Below, one piece after another: positions 36,967 through 46,483 of a DNA stretch of 64,000 nucleotides. A program made the position numbers and the translations under genes. The notes beneath the pieces were generated by a model. It had not been told where the DNA came from. It did not search any database and saw only the letters and a program-made list of their open reading frames with translations. Source of the DNA: Myxococcus sp046520405 (GTDB lineage Bacteria; Myxococcota; Myxococcia; Myxococcales; Myxococcaceae); contig JBKGHI010000003.1 in NCBI GenBank assembly GCA_046520405.1, positions 1 through 64,000 of the forward strand, written 5' to 3'. Each line of letters begins with the position of its first letter. Within the stretch, counting starts at the first letter, position 1.

Positions 36967-39900
36967 GCGACACCTCCTTCGGCGACGGGGGAGTGTCCCG
37001 TGGGCGCAGGGGACTGCTCTGGAGGGGCGGGGACTACCTTGGGGTTGCCGCGGTCGAACCAGGTGTAGACGGTGGGCAGTACCAACAGCGTGAGCAGCGT
37101 GGAGCTGAAGAGCCCGCCGATGACGACGGTAGCCAGTGGCTTCTGTACCTCGGCACCCGCTCCGGTGGAGAACGCCATCGGGAGGAAACCTAGGGAGGCC
37201 ACCAACGCCGTGGTGAGGACCGGCCGAAGTCGCACGTGGGCTGCGTCATGGGCTGCTTGGGCAGGAGACAGGCCGTCCTGACGCAGCTTGAGGATGTAGG
37301 CCACCAGGACCAATCCGTTGAGCACCGCGACTCCGAAGAGGGCGATGAAGCCCACCGCTGCGGAGATGGACAGCGGCATCCCCCGCGCCAGGAGCGCCAG
37401 CAGCCCACCTGTCACCGCGAAGGGGATGTTGAGGTAGATGAGAAGGGCCGGCCGCACCGCGTTGAACGTGGTGTAGAGCAACACGAAGATGAGGAAGAGG
37501 GTGAGGGGGACTACGAGTGCGAGGCGGCTCGACGCGGACTGGAGGTTCTCGAACTGTCCGCCCCAGCTCACCCAGTAGCCTGTCGGCAGCTTGACCTCGC
37601 GCGCGATGACAGCCTGTGCCTCCGTGACGAAGCTCTGGAGGTCTCGCCCGCGCACGTTGGTCTCGATGGTGAGTCGTCGCTGGATGTTCTCCCGGCTCAC
37701 CTGGGCGGGGCCTTCCTCTACGACAATGCGCGCGAGTTGCGAGAGCGGGATGAGTTGCCCGGATGGGCTGGCCACCCGGATTCCCTCGAGCTGCTCCACG
37801 CTTTGCCGAGCGCCCGGTGCGAAGCGCACCTGGAGCGCGAATCGCCGCTGGCCCTCCAGCACCGTTCCCACCTCTTTGCCACCCACGGCCTCGATGGTGT
37901 CCAGCACCTGGCGGGCGTTGATGCCATAGCGGGCGATGGCCTGTCGGTCTATCTGGATACGCGCGACAGGGAGGCCCGCCACCTGCTCGGCCTTTACGTC
38001 TGCGGCGCCCGGGACTTTGGCCAGCGCGGCGGCGAGTTTGTCTCCCGTCTGTTTCAGCACGTCCAGGTCCTCGCCATAGAGCTTGAGCGCCACATCCGAG
38101 CGCACGCCGGAGATGAGTTCGCTGACCCGAAGCTCGATGGGTTGCGAGTAGCTGAAGAGGGTGCCGGGCACTTCCTTCGTCAGCGCTTCGTTGAAGCGGA
38201 CGATGAGCCCCTCGCGGTCCTCCGCCGTTGTCCACTCCTCATGTGGCTTGAGCATGACGAAGATGTCGCTGATTTCCACGCCCATGGGGTCTGTTGCGAT
38301 CTCCGCGCGCCCCGTACGCGAGATTACGGTGGTGACCTCGGGAAAGCGCTTGAGCACCCGTTCGATGAGGCCCGTCTGTCGCACCGACTCCTCCAACGAG
38401 ACCGAGGGCACACGCCAGGCCTGCAACGCGAGAGCTCCCTCATCCAGCCGGGGAATGAACTCCGCACCCAGGAAGGGCACCGTGGCCAAGCTCACCGCGA
38501 GCAGCCCGCCAGCGATGCCCACCACCACCCCGCGTCGCCGGAGGCACCAGGACAGGGCGGGCTCGTAGACACGGCGCGCCCCGCGGACGATGAAGCTCTC
38601 CTGCTCCTTCGCCTTTCGGGGGAGCAGGACGGAGGCGAGGGCCGGGACGAAGGTGAGTGACAGGACGAAGGCTCCCGCCAAGGCGCAGATGACCGTGATG
38701 GCCATGGGCTTGAACATCTTCCCCTCGATGCCGCTCAGGGCGAGGATGGGCAGATAGACCACGCCGATGATGACTTCACCGAACGCGGCCGCCTGTCTCA
38801 CCTCCACCGCGCTGCGATAGACGACTTCGTCACGCTCCTCACGCGTGAGGGCGCGGCCCAGCGTGTGGCTCTGCTCCGAAATGTGCCGCACCGCGTTCTC
38901 CACGATGATGAGCGCGCCGTCGACGATGAGGCCGAAGTCGATGGCTCCCAGGGACATCAGGTTTCCTGAGACGCCCAGCGCCCGCATCCCGATGAAGGCG
39001 CAGAGCATGGACAGGGGAATGGCCGCGGCGGCCAGAAGTCCCGCGCGTAGGTTTCTCAGCATGACGAAGAGCACGACGATGACGAGCAGCCCGCCCTCGA
39101 CGAGGTTCTTCGCCACCGTTTGGATGGTCTTCCGGACCAGGTCCGTGCGGTCGTAGAAGGTATCGATGGTGACGCCAGGAGGCAGGGTGGGGCGGATCTT
39201 CTCCACCTCGGCCTTCACGTTGTTGACCACCTCGCGCGAGTTCTGCCCGATGAGCATCATCACGATGCCCGTAACGGCCTCGCCCCGGCCGTCACGCGTC
39301 ACCGCGCCCTGGCGGACCTGTGGAGCGAACGCCACGTTGGCCACGTCTCGGACATAGACCGGGACTCCTTGTGGAGACGTGGAGAGGACGATGCTGCGGA
39401 TATCATCCAGCGTCTCCACAAGGCCTTCGCCACGGATGAGCACCTGCTCCGGACCGCGTGCGATGTACGCGCCTCCGGCGTTGGCGTTGTTCTCCTCCAG
39501 GGATTGGAACACCTGGCCAAGAGACAGGCCGTAGGCCGTGAGCTTGGAGGGGTCCACTTGCACCTCATAAGTCTTGAGCTCTCCGCCGAAGGCGTTGACC
39601 TCGACGACGCCGGGCACGGCACGGAGCCGCGGGGAAACCTGCCACTCCAGGATGCTGCGCAGCTCCATGGGGCCCTGCCCCTCGCCCCGTACTTCGAACT
39701 GGTAGATTTCTCCCAGGCCCGAGGAGATGGGCCCCATCTCCGGAGAGCCGTAGCCTTCGGGGATGCTTTCGCGCGCCGCTGTCAGCCGCTCCTGGATGAG
39801 CTGCCGCGCGAAGTAAATGTTCACTTCGTCCTTGAAGACGACGGTGACGACGGACAGCCCGAACTTGGAGACGGAGCGAATTTCCTCGGTGTCCGGCAAG

Positions 39901-40124
39901 CCGCTCATCGCGGTCTCGACGGGCACGGTGATGAACCTCTCCACCTCTACGGGCCCAAGGCCCGGTGAGGATGTGAGGATTTGGACCTGCACGTTGGTGA
40001 CGTCCGGTACCGCGTCGATGGGCAGTGAGCGCAGCGCGTTGAGGCCGAAGCCGATGAGCACCGCCGTCAGGATGAAGATGAGGATGCGGTTCTTGATGGA
40101 AAAATGGATGAGCCTGTCGAACAT
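36963..40124 (-). CDS. czcA: CzcA/CusA-type heavy-metal RND efflux pump (system 1)
   Basis: A 1053-residue inner-membrane proton antiporter that drives metal ions out through the CzcCBA tripartite complex. It has the RND start MFDRLIHFSIKNRILIFILT, the HME-family TM4 signature AIDFGLIVDGALIIVENA, two large periplasmic loops with TFYDRTDLVRKTIQTV, and the TM10-12 region LLALLARGMPLSISAAVGF ... TTALVASLGFLPMAFS. The DGAL form of the signature fits a CzcA-like divalent-cation (Zn/Co/Cd) pump, but specificity is not certain. It is followed by the PII-like gene with overlap and preceded by the adaptor gene with a 9-bp gap. Confidence 0.95.
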   Translation of the reverse strand: MFDRLIHFSIKNRILIFILTAVLIGFGLNALRSLPIDAVPDVTNVQVQILTSSPGLGPVEVERFITVPVETAMSGLPDTEEIRSVSKFGLSVVTVVFKDEVNIYFARQLIQERLTAARESIPEGYGSPEMGPISSGLGEIYQFEVRGEGQGPMELRSILEWQVSPRLRAVPGVVEVNAFGGELKTYEVQVDPSKLTAYGLSLGQVFQSLEENNANAGGAYIARGPEQVLIRGEGLVETLDDIRSIVLSTSPQGVPVYVRDVANVAFAPQVRQGAVTRDGRGEAVTGIVMMLIGQNSREVVNNVKAEVEKIRPTLPPGVTIDTFYDRTDLVRKTIQTVAKNLVEGGLLVIVVLFVMLRNLRAGLLAAAAIPLSMLCAFIGMRALGVSGNLMSLGAIDFGLIVDGALIIVENAVRHISEQSHTLGRALTREERDEVVYRSAVEVRQAAAFGEVIIGVVYLPILALSGIEGKMFKPMAITVICALAGAFVLSLTFVPALASVLLPRKAKEQESFIVRGARRVYEPALSWCLRRRGVVVGIAGGLLAVSLATVPFLGAEFIPRLDEGALALQAWRVPSVSLEESVRQTGLIERVLKRFPEVTTVISRTGRAEIATDPMGVEISDIFVMLKPHEEWTTAEDREGLIVRFNEALTKEVPGTLFSYSQPIELRVSELISGVRSDVALKLYGEDLDVLKQTGDKLAAALAKVPGAADVKAEQVAGLPVARIQIDRQAIARYGINARQVLDTIEAVGGKEVGTVLEGQRRFALQVRFAPGARQSVEQLEGIRVASPSGQLIPLSQLARIVVEEGPAQVSRENIQRRLTIETNVRGRDLQSFVTEAQAVIAREVKLPTGYWVSWGGQFENLQSASSRLALVVPLTLFLIFVLLYTTFNAVRPALLIYLNIPFAVTGGLLALLARGMPLSISAAVGFIALFGVAVLNGLVLVAYILKLRQDGLSPAQAAHDAAHVRLRPVLTTALVASLGFLPMAFSTGAGAEVQKPLATVVIGGLFSSTLLTLLVLPTVYTWFDRGNPKVVPAPPEQSPAPTGHSPVAEGGVA

Positions 40125-40133
40125 GGCGCCCGC

Positions 40134-41432
40134 CTAGTGGGAGTGGCCCTCGCCCATGCTCTCCTTCGAGAGCTCGGACTTGAGGATGAAGGCTCCTTGC
40201 GTGACGAAGGAGGTACCGGGCTGAAGACCTGAGAGGATTTCCACGTCCTGGGCGGAGCTGGCGCCAGTCTGGACCTCGACGGGGCGGAAGCGGTTCTCGC
40301 CGGCTGGGACGAAGACCACCTGCTCTTCGCCGACCTTTTGCACGGCCTCTCGCGGGACAACGATGCGTGTGGGCGAGGGGGAGCCCGAGTCCCGTGACTC
40401 TCCCGTGGTGGTGGCGATTTCTGCCTGGGCGAACATGCCCGGCTTGAGCGCACCATCAGTGTTGGACACCACTACTCGTACCGGAATGGTGCGAGTCTTC
40501 TCATCGACGACGTCTCCGATGTAGTCCACGCGGCCCGTGAAGCGCTGGCCCGCGCGTGCTTGGACGGTGATTTCCACCGGCTGACCGGCATGGACCTGCG
40601 GGAGCTGAGACTCCGTCAGGTCCAACTGCACCCAGAGTTCCGTGAGGTCCGCCACCGTGAAGAGGGACGTGGCCGCCTCCACCGCCTGGCCTACCGTGCC
40701 CGAAATCTCCACCACCGTGCCTGTCAGTGGACTGATGGCTGGAAAGCGCGAGCTGTAGTGCTCGTTGGTGCGCAGCGTGCTGATTTCTCCATCGGATAGG
40801 CCGAGCGCATGAAGCCGGCCGTCGGCGGCGTTGCGCTCCGCCTCGGCGGTGACGAAGGTGCTTTCCGCCTCGCGCATGTCCCGCTCGCTGGTGATTCCTT
40901 TGGCGAGCAGCTCCTTCTCTCGGCGGAAGTTCTGCTCCGCCACGCGCGCCTTGGTCGCGGCGGAGAGGTAGTCCGCTCGTGCCTGGCCCAGCTCAGGGCT
41001 TTCGAGATGGCCCAGCACCTGCCCCTTCTTCACCTTCTGGCCGAGAGCTACCTGGATGGTGGCGAGCCTTCCCGGAACGCGGGAGGCCACTCTGGCTACG
41101 CCTTGCTGGGTGAAGGTGATACGCGCTGGCACGATGAGGCCGGTTACGAGGGGCTTTGCCTCCGCTTGGGCCAACTGGAGCTGCGCCGAGCGCAGCGCCT
41201 CTGGCGTGAGGGTGATGACCTCGTCATGTTTTTCTTCCCCCTCACCATGGGTTTCGCCTTCTTCCTTCTCGTGGTCGTGGCCCTTTTCTTCGGCGTGGGG
41301 CTTGCCCTTCGTCTCCTTGCCGGACGAGGCCGTCGTCGCTTCACCGGAGGGGGGGGCAACCTTCTTGTCGGAGCAACTGGCCAGAAGAAGGGCCGCCGCC
41401 AGGACGATGGACAGATTCGTGTGAACGTTCAT
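40134..41432 (-). CDS. czcB: CzcB-type periplasmic adaptor lipoprotein with His/Glu-rich metal-binding segment
   Basis: A 432-residue membrane-fusion protein linking the RND pump and the TolC-type channel. A lipoprotein signal ends at LLLASC (Cys20). Residues ~45-70 are rich in His, Glu and Lys (HAEEKGHDHEKEEGETHGEG), a probable metal-binding segment. The lipoyl/hairpin part follows (VASRVPGRLATIQVALGQKV, GHLESPELGQARADYLSA), then the beta-barrel with TFTQQGVARV, GRVDYIGDVVDEKTRTIPV and the C-terminal GLQPGTSFVTQGAFILKSEL, ending in GEGHSH. Its start overlaps the end of the czcC gene (41429), so the operon order is czcC-czcB-czcA-PII. Confidence 0.93.
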   Translation of the reverse strand: MNVHTNLSIVLAAALLLASCSDKKVAPPSGEATTASSGKETKGKPHAEEKGHDHEKEEGETHGEGEEKHDEVITLTPEALRSAQLQLAQAEAKPLVTGLIVPARITFTQQGVARVASRVPGRLATIQVALGQKVKKGQVLGHLESPELGQARADYLSAATKARVAEQNFRREKELLAKGITSERDMREAESTFVTAEAERNAADGRLHALGLSDGEISTLRTNEHYSSRFPAISPLTGTVVEISGTVGQAVEAATSLFTVADLTELWVQLDLTESQLPQVHAGQPVEITVQARAGQRFTGRVDYIGDVVDEKTRTIPVRVVVSNTDGALKPGMFAQAEIATTTGESRDSGSPSPTRIVVPREAVQKVGEEQVVFVPAGENRFRPVEVQTGASSAQDVEILSGLQPGTSFVTQGAFILKSELSKESMGEGHSH

Positions 41433-42670
41433 TGGATGTTCCCCACCACTTTCTTGAGTTGGGCCTCCGCGGCGTTGAGTTCCTCAAGGGCCTCGATGTA
41501 GCTGCGGCTCGTATCGAGGGCCTCGCGCCGGATGATGAGCAGCTCTAGGAAGTCCACCTTCCCGGCCCGATAGGCCTCATTGACCAGCTTCAGGTTCTCT
41601 TGCACGGCCGCCATCACATCGCCGCCGAACACCTCCGCGGCTGACAGGGCCGTGCGGTAGCGCTCGAGGGCGAGCACCACCTCGGAACGCACGAAGCGTT
41701 CGGTGGCGGCGAGCGCCCGCTCCGCCTGGACCGCCCGTGCCGTGCTAATCCCTCTCGCCGCTTGGTTGCGGTTGAAGAGGGGCAGGTCGATGCCGAGTGT
41801 GCCTTGGACGATTTGGGCATCCTCCTCCTGGCTGTAGCTCACCCCCAATCGAGGGCGGGGTAGCGCCCCCCGGCTGGCGAGCCGGACCTCTGCCTGGGCT
41901 GCCTCCAACTCGGCCGTGGCTGCCTTCAGGTCCGCGCGTTGCGCCGCCGCTTGCTCCAGGAGGACAGAAAGGATTGGGGGCGCGGCCGCCTCCGCGCGCA
42001 GGGTCCCTTCGGGGGCGATGTCCTCAGTTGGTTCGATGCCCAGCAGTAGTCGCAGCTCTCCGAGGGCCTGCGTCCGGCGCTGGACGGCGCGAACACGGGC
42101 GCGCTGGGTCTGGCCCAGCGCCACCCTCGCGGTGTTCACTTCGATGCGAGAGGCGGCTCCCGCCTGAAGTCGCTGCTCAGCGGCATCCCGGCCCTGCTCT
42201 GCGAGTGTGAGTGAATCATTGGCCAGTTGCAGCTCCTGCTCGGCCGCTAGGGCCCTGCCGAAGGCTTGGCGCACTTCGGCCGCGAGCTCTACCTGAGAGA
42301 GCGCGAGGCGCGACTCGCTCGCGGAAAGGGTCGCCGCTGCGGCGTCCCTGCGAGCTCCGCGCTGGCCGAAGAGTTCCAGTTGTTGGCTCACCCCGGCACC
42401 CACGTCGACATTGTTCCCACCCGCGCGGAAGCGTGGGCCGATGGCGACTTGTAAGTCCGGGTTGGTCTGGAACAGGAGGGATGCTCCCGAAAGCTGAGCT
42501 CGAGCAGCGGCGGCATCGGCCTGGGTGGAAATGAGTCGGGGGCTGCGCTCGAGTGCGAGTGCCACAGCTTGCTCCATCGTGAGAGGGCGGGCCGCGAAGG
42601 CCGGCACCGCGACGAGCAGGAGCGGGAGCAGACTTGTGAGACGGATTGATGGGGACACGAAGCTCACCAA
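41429..42670 (-). CDS. czcC: CzcC-type outer-membrane efflux channel (TolC family)
   Basis: A 413-residue outer-membrane factor. A signal peptide ends near VAVPAFAARP. Two OEP repeats are recognisable: MEQAVALALERSPRLISTQA ... ASESRLALSQVELAAEVRQA, then AELEAAQAEVRLASRGALPR and the typical NRNQAARGISTARAV. The C-terminus has the conserved YRAGKVDFLELLIIRREAL followed by DTSRSYIEALEELNAAEAQL. It overlaps czcB by 4 bp. It exports metal taken up by the CzcAB complex. Confidence 0.93.
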   Translation of the reverse strand: MVSFVSPSIRLTSLLPLLLVAVPAFAARPLTMEQAVALALERSPRLISTQADAAAARAQLSGASLLFQTNPDLQVAIGPRFRAGGNNVDVGAGVSQQLELFGQRGARRDAAAATLSASESRLALSQVELAAEVRQAFGRALAAEQELQLANDSLTLAEQGRDAAEQRLQAGAASRIEVNTARVALGQTQRARVRAVQRRTQALGELRLLLGIEPTEDIAPEGTLRAEAAAPPILSVLLEQAAAQRADLKAATAELEAAQAEVRLASRGALPRPRLGVSYSQEEDAQIVQGTLGIDLPLFNRNQAARGISTARAVQAERALAATERFVRSEVVLALERYRTALSAAEVFGGDVMAAVQENLKLVNEAYRAGKVDFLELLIIRREALDTSRSYIEALEELNAAEAQLKKVVGNIQ

Positions 42671-43003
42671 GATGAAAAGAGGTGGGGCCGCGCCTGGGCT
42701 GGAGGATGTGCGGAACCGGCGGAGTCAGACCGTCAGGACGCGAGCACTCCTGCAGCGTCAGCCGCAGCTGATGAGTGGATGAGAGAGGGCCCAAGGCCGG
42801 CGCCGCGCACGGCGGTACCGGGCACGCCTGAGCAGGCACATGCGTCCGGTCCGTTCGCGCGTCATCGGCGCGAAGGCGCGGCCTAGCTCCTGGTCTCTCG
42901 AAGCGAGAGTCCCCGTGAGCGTGCGAAAGTTGCCGCACGCGCATGGCCGCAGGACGTCACGGCCACAGCACGGTTGGAGATGGAGGGGCGCACGAACCGG
43001 CCG
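42671..43003. other. 333-bp gap upstream of czcC, nothing recognised
   Basis: Between czcC and the small Cys/His-rich gene upstream on the same strand. It probably carries a promoter or leader for the czcCBA operon, but I see no clear operator palindrome or promoter hexamers and no credible gene. Confidence 0.5.
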
Positions 43004-43333
43004 TTAGGCCGATATAGGCGGACGCAGGAGGCGGGGACGCACTTCCTCGGCCGCCTCCTGATCCTGCCCGATAATCTTCGGCGGTTTGCTCGTGAGGGCC
43101 CAACCCTGTGAGGGCAGGGATTCAGGAATGACGGACTGGCTGGGGCAGCACCCGCAGTGGTGCTCGGTTGGACCACAGCCGTGCTCCCGGCTGGACTCGC
43201 CCAGGTCCGCCTCATCCGCAATGGAGTGCGCCAGATGCCCGGACGCCGCGTAGTGAACGGCCATCTCGACGGCCTCCCCGAAGGAAGGCACGAGGCCGTT
43301 GACCAGCACGATGAACATCAGAAGGCGCAGCAC
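43004..43333 (-). CDS. small Cys/His-rich exported protein next to czc genes
   Basis: A 109-residue protein with a hydrophobic N-terminus (LRLLMFIVLVNGLVPSF) and a following Cys/His cluster (EHGCGPTEHHCGCCPSQS), which suggests metal binding. The start is read from GTG 43333; ATG 43318 is an alternative. Such small proteins often lie beside czcCBA genes in Gram-negative bacteria without a known function. It lies between the DUF3703 gene and czcC on the same strand. Confidence 0.65.
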   Translation of the reverse strand: MLRLLMFIVLVNGLVPSFGEAVEMAVHYAASGHLAHSIADEADLGESSREHGCGPTEHHCGCCPSQSVIPESLPSQGWALTSKPPKIIGQDQEAAEEVRPRLLRPPISA

Positions 43334-43412
43334 GGTGTCTTCGTAGTGACTTTAGTGGAAGAACGCAATACGGCCGGTGGTCACGGTTTGCTGGCGCACG
43401 GATTCACCTGGT

Positions 43413-43795
43413 TCAAGGGGCCTGCCTGTGGGGCCCGTGCCCTTCCTTCCGGGCAGCTTCTTGGAAGATGGCCTGGAGGTCATCTGGAATGGGCATGGGC
43501 GTGAAGATGCCCACGTTGGCGCCTCCGGTGTTGCCGAGGGGAGCGCGCCCGAGCCAGGAGCCAGGGCGGCCAGCAGCAATCGGGGCAACTGTCCGGCCAG
43601 CTCGCTCAAGTTTCCTCTCCTCCATGCGAAGCAGAACATGGCTCCGTGGACCTGAAGATGAGGCCACGCGTGGGCTTGGCTCAGAATGTGAGCGCGTTCC
43701 AGCGAATGCCACGCCAGTTGGAAGTGGCCTCTGGCCTCGGCCTCGGAGGCTTGTCGCAGTTCCTTCTCGAAATGAATTCGCAACTTCGGTTCCAT
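43413..43795 (-). pseudogene. DUF3703 family protein, frameshifted copy
   Basis: The N-terminal part (LRIHFEKELRQASEAEARGH, LAWHSLERAHILSQAHAWPH) and the C-terminal hallmark (PLGNTGGANVGIFTPMPIPD) of a DUF3703 protein are present but in different frames. Comparison with the intact second copy at 56819-57178 pinpoints the change near 43566-43572: this copy has CCC where the other has CCCC, in the codons for AAPGSWLGR. Restored, it would be about 127 residues. DUF3703 genes are common beside CDF and Czc genes; function unknown. ATG 43795 is preferred over the TTG one codon earlier. A homopolymer sequencing error is as likely as real loss. Confidence 0.8.
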
Positions 43796-43817
43796 CAAGG
43801 TGCCTCCTTCCGATGCG

Positions 43818-44468
43818 TCAGTGACACGCAGCGCAGGTGTCCTCGCCCCGCCACGCTTCCCGGCCTTCCTTCACAAGGAAGAACGTCATCCCAAGGGCGG
43901 CCACTGGGTCCGCCCACCACCAACCGAAAGCCGCGTTGAGGCCGATACCACCCAAGGTGATGAGGGACAGCCACCAGCACGCAGTGGTCTGGAAGGCATC
44001 GGCTTCCATGGCGCGGCTGCCCAGGGCCACGGCGGTCCGCTTTTTCGCGCGCGCGAGCCACATCATCACCGCCAGTGAGACAGTCGCAAGAATGAGGCCG
44101 ACGAGACTCGTCTTAGGCCGCTCGCTGTTCAGAAGCGATGTCGACGCTTCCCATGCCACGAATGCGGCCAGCGCGAAGAGTGACAGTCCGATGAGCCGGT
44201 GCGCGCGGCGGTCCAGTTGCTCCAATTCCCCGGGAATGCTCCGAGCTCGTCGCTCCGCCGAGAGGCGCCACAGCATGACGGCGCCGGAAGTGCTCTCCAC
44301 GAAGCTGTCTACTCCGAAGCCGAGTAGCGCCACGCTGCCGGCGGCGAGGGCTGCGGCTACGGCGATGGTGCCCTCGATGACGTTCCAGCCCACGGTGACC
44401 AGCGTCAATGCCTTGGCCCGTTTGAGGAGCGGCAGTCTTCCGGCGGGCAAGGTGGCTGCCTCAGACAT
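43818..44468 (-). CDS. small cation-diffusion-facilitator-like transporter
   Basis: A 216-residue polytopic membrane protein related to CDF cation transporters but short, lacking a cytoplasmic C-terminal domain. Visible segments are ALTLVTVGWNVIEGTIAVAA, LLGFGVDSFVESTSGAVMLW (TM2-like, with Asp and Glu), LIGLSLFALAAFVAWEA, LVGLILATVSLAVMMW and a final pair around ACWWLSLITLGGIGLNAAFG. It ends in EDTCAACH, a possible metal-binding tail. ATG 44468 overlaps the end of czcD by 8 bp, so the two are coupled. Zn/Cd/Co export is likely but not proven. Confidence 0.8.
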   Translation of the reverse strand: MSEAATLPAGRLPLLKRAKALTLVTVGWNVIEGTIAVAAALAAGSVALLGFGVDSFVESTSGAVMLWRLSAERRARSIPGELEQLDRRAHRLIGLSLFALAAFVAWEASTSLLNSERPKTSLVGLILATVSLAVMMWLARAKKRTAVALGSRAMEADAFQTTACWWLSLITLGGIGLNAAFGWWWADPVAALGMTFFLVKEGREAWRGEDTCAACH

Positions 44469-45396
44469 GCCTTTCCTCTTCATTGTGCGCCATGCCGGGC
44501 TCCTCCGCGGGCGCGATGTTGCAGCAGTTGGAGAGCTGCCCTGCTTCCACCTGGAGCGTGACGTGCTCGATGCCGAACTCATCGTGGAGTTGCCGCTTCA
44601 TTCGGTCGAGGAGCGGGTCGTCCAATTGTATCCCCCGAACGACGAGATGCGCGGTGAGGGCCGCCTCGGTAGTGCTTATGGCCCAGACGTGCAGGTCATG
44701 CACGTCGACGACGCCAGGTGCCCGGCTCAGCTGCTCCCGTACCAAGGTCATGTCGATGTTCTGCGGCACTGCATGCAAGGCGAGGTTGACGGAGTCTTTG
44801 AGTAGTCCCCATGTCCCCCAGAAAATGAGGACTGCGATGAGGAGCGTCACCACGGGGTCGAGCCATGCCCATCCGGTGAAATGGATGAGGGCGCCGGCCA
44901 GGACGACACCGAGCGACACTCCTGCGTCCGCAGCCATGTGGAGGAATGCACCCCGGATGTTGAGGTCGTCCTTGCGGCCCTTCCAGAAGAGCATGGCCGT
45001 GGCGGTGTTGATGATGATGCCCACCCCGGCTACCGCCATGATGGTGACGCTGGAGACAGGAGCGGGCTCTCCGACGCGCTGCACAGCCTCCCATCCGATA
45101 GCGCCCACGGCGACGAGCAGGAGGAGGGCATTGAGGAGGGCTGCCAGGATGGACGAACTGCGCAGACCATAGGTGTGGCGGGCTGTCGGCTTTCGCCTGG
45201 CCAGGATGCTCGCCCCCCAGGCGAGCATCAACCCGAGGACGTCGCTCAGGTTATGGCCGGCATCCGCCACTAGCGCCAGAGAGTTGGAGATGACGCCGAA
45301 GGTGGCCTCGACAGCAACGAAGGCCAAATTGAGGGTTACACCGATGGCAAATGCCCGTCCGGGTGAATCGGGTGCGTGACTGTGGGAACCTGACAT
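44461..45396 (-). CDS. czcD: CzcD-type CDF cation efflux protein
   Basis: A 311-residue CDF transporter. It starts MSGSHSHAPD (a His-rich N-terminus); the frame is open for 14 more codons upstream, but the family start fits ATG 45396. The TM2 motif ALVADAGHNLSD and TM5 motif HMAADAGVSL carry the His/Asp residues of the Zn/Cd transport site. The C-terminal cytoplasmic domain contains VDVHDLHVWAISTTEAALTA and ends in a Cys/His/Glu-rich tail (LSNCCNIAPAEEPGM). First gene of a minus-strand run: czcD, small CDF, DUF3703, small Cys/His protein, czcCBA, PII. Confidence 0.92.
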   Translation of the reverse strand: MSGSHSHAPDSPGRAFAIGVTLNLAFVAVEATFGVISNSLALVADAGHNLSDVLGLMLAWGASILARRKPTARHTYGLRSSSILAALLNALLLLVAVGAIGWEAVQRVGEPAPVSSVTIMAVAGVGIIINTATAMLFWKGRKDDLNIRGAFLHMAADAGVSLGVVLAGALIHFTGWAWLDPVVTLLIAVLIFWGTWGLLKDSVNLALHAVPQNIDMTLVREQLSRAPGVVDVHDLHVWAISTTEAALTAHLVVRGIQLDDPLLDRMKRQLHDEFGIEHVTLQVEAGQLSNCCNIAPAEEPGMAHNEEERHV

Positions 45397-45616
45397 GGGC
45401 GCGGGTGCCTCCAGAGCGAAAACAGTTCCGCTGCACACTCCTTTTCCGGTGTGTCAGCAGGGACTTTCTGAAATCTACCTGGGCTGACGAACGGATTTGT
45501 CCAGGGTTACACCTCCACGTTTCTGTCGTGCGCGGACGCTGACGAAGCGGCCCCGCCAGCGCCCGATGGGAGTGCACGCCTTCCCCGACCTCCGAATTCT
45601 CAGGGCTGCCTGGAAC

Positions 45617-46444
45617 TCAGCTCTGGTTTCTTCGCCGTCGAGCAGGTGAAGGGGACCTCGTCCGCAGTGCTTGGGACGCCAACCACCCTATGGGAGCGCC
45701 CACTGTGAATCCCAAGAAGAGGCAGGCCGCAGCGAACGTGATGTCGGCGCGGGGTTCGCCCCAGTTGTAGATGAACAGGCTCGTTCCGAGCGCAGTACCA
45801 GCAAAGAGCGCGTATCGGCGGAGCTGGAGGCGGGCGTGAAGCACTGAGGCTGTGAGCAGCACGAGGCCCGCAGCCCAGGCTACAAGTAGAGGGGGCCACC
45901 GGTTACGGTAGAACTCCACGCGCAAAGGGCCTTCAAGGCTCCCCTCCAACTGCTCCACCGTCAGCGCGTGTACGCCTCGCGGGATGGAGCCTCGCTGATG
46001 GAAGCTCAATCGGTTGCGCCAGACATGGGTGCGCCCGCGCTTCGCCCGGATGTAGGTACGCGACCGCTCCAGCGTCCCACGTATCATCTCCTCCATTCCC
46101 GCTATCGAAAACAGGATTTCGGTGTTGCCTGTTTGGGCGAGCCTGCCCCTCACCACGACGAGGACCCTTCCATTCACAGAAGGAGGGAGGGGGATACTCT
46201 GTCCCTTCTCCGTCACTTCGACGGCAGCAAGTGGCTGCCCAGGCAGAACTGTTTCGAGGGCGGGTAGGGCAGCCAGCACGAGCACGAGGCCCATCACGAA
46301 GATGGACGCGGTGCGCGCCCAGCGCGCTTTCGTGCCTCGCCAGGCTTCGTGCAGCATCGCGCCGCAGAGGCCCAGCGCCGCAACGGCGATGAAGGCGGCT
46401 GCAGCGTCGCCATCCGCGAGGTGCTCCATCATGGGGGTGGGCAT
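45617..46444 (-). CDS. membrane protein of unknown function beside the ECF sigma factor
   Basis: A 275-residue protein not recognised. It shows two N-terminal membrane segments (AAAAFIAVAALGLCGAMLHE and TASIFVMGLVLVLAALPALE), a ~110-residue extracytoplasmic part with beta character (GRVLVVVRGRLAQTGNTEIL), and two or three C-terminal membrane segments (LLVAWAAGLVLLTASVLHA, ALFAGTALGTSLFIYNWGE). It is 39 bp downstream of the sigma factor gene on the same strand and so probably co-transcribed with the second RND system. A role in sensing or membrane protection is speculative. Confidence 0.65.
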   Translation of the reverse strand: MPTPMMEHLADGDAAAAFIAVAALGLCGAMLHEAWRGTKARWARTASIFVMGLVLVLAALPALETVLPGQPLAAVEVTEKGQSIPLPPSVNGRVLVVVRGRLAQTGNTEILFSIAGMEEMIRGTLERSRTYIRAKRGRTHVWRNRLSFHQRGSIPRGVHALTVEQLEGSLEGPLRVEFYRNRWPPLLVAWAAGLVLLTASVLHARLQLRRYALFAGTALGTSLFIYNWGEPRADITFAAACLFLGFTVGAPIGWLASQALRTRSPSPARRRRNQS

Positions 46445-46483
46445 GTGCTGGTCCGGCTCCTGGTGCGATGCAGGGCGCCCATC

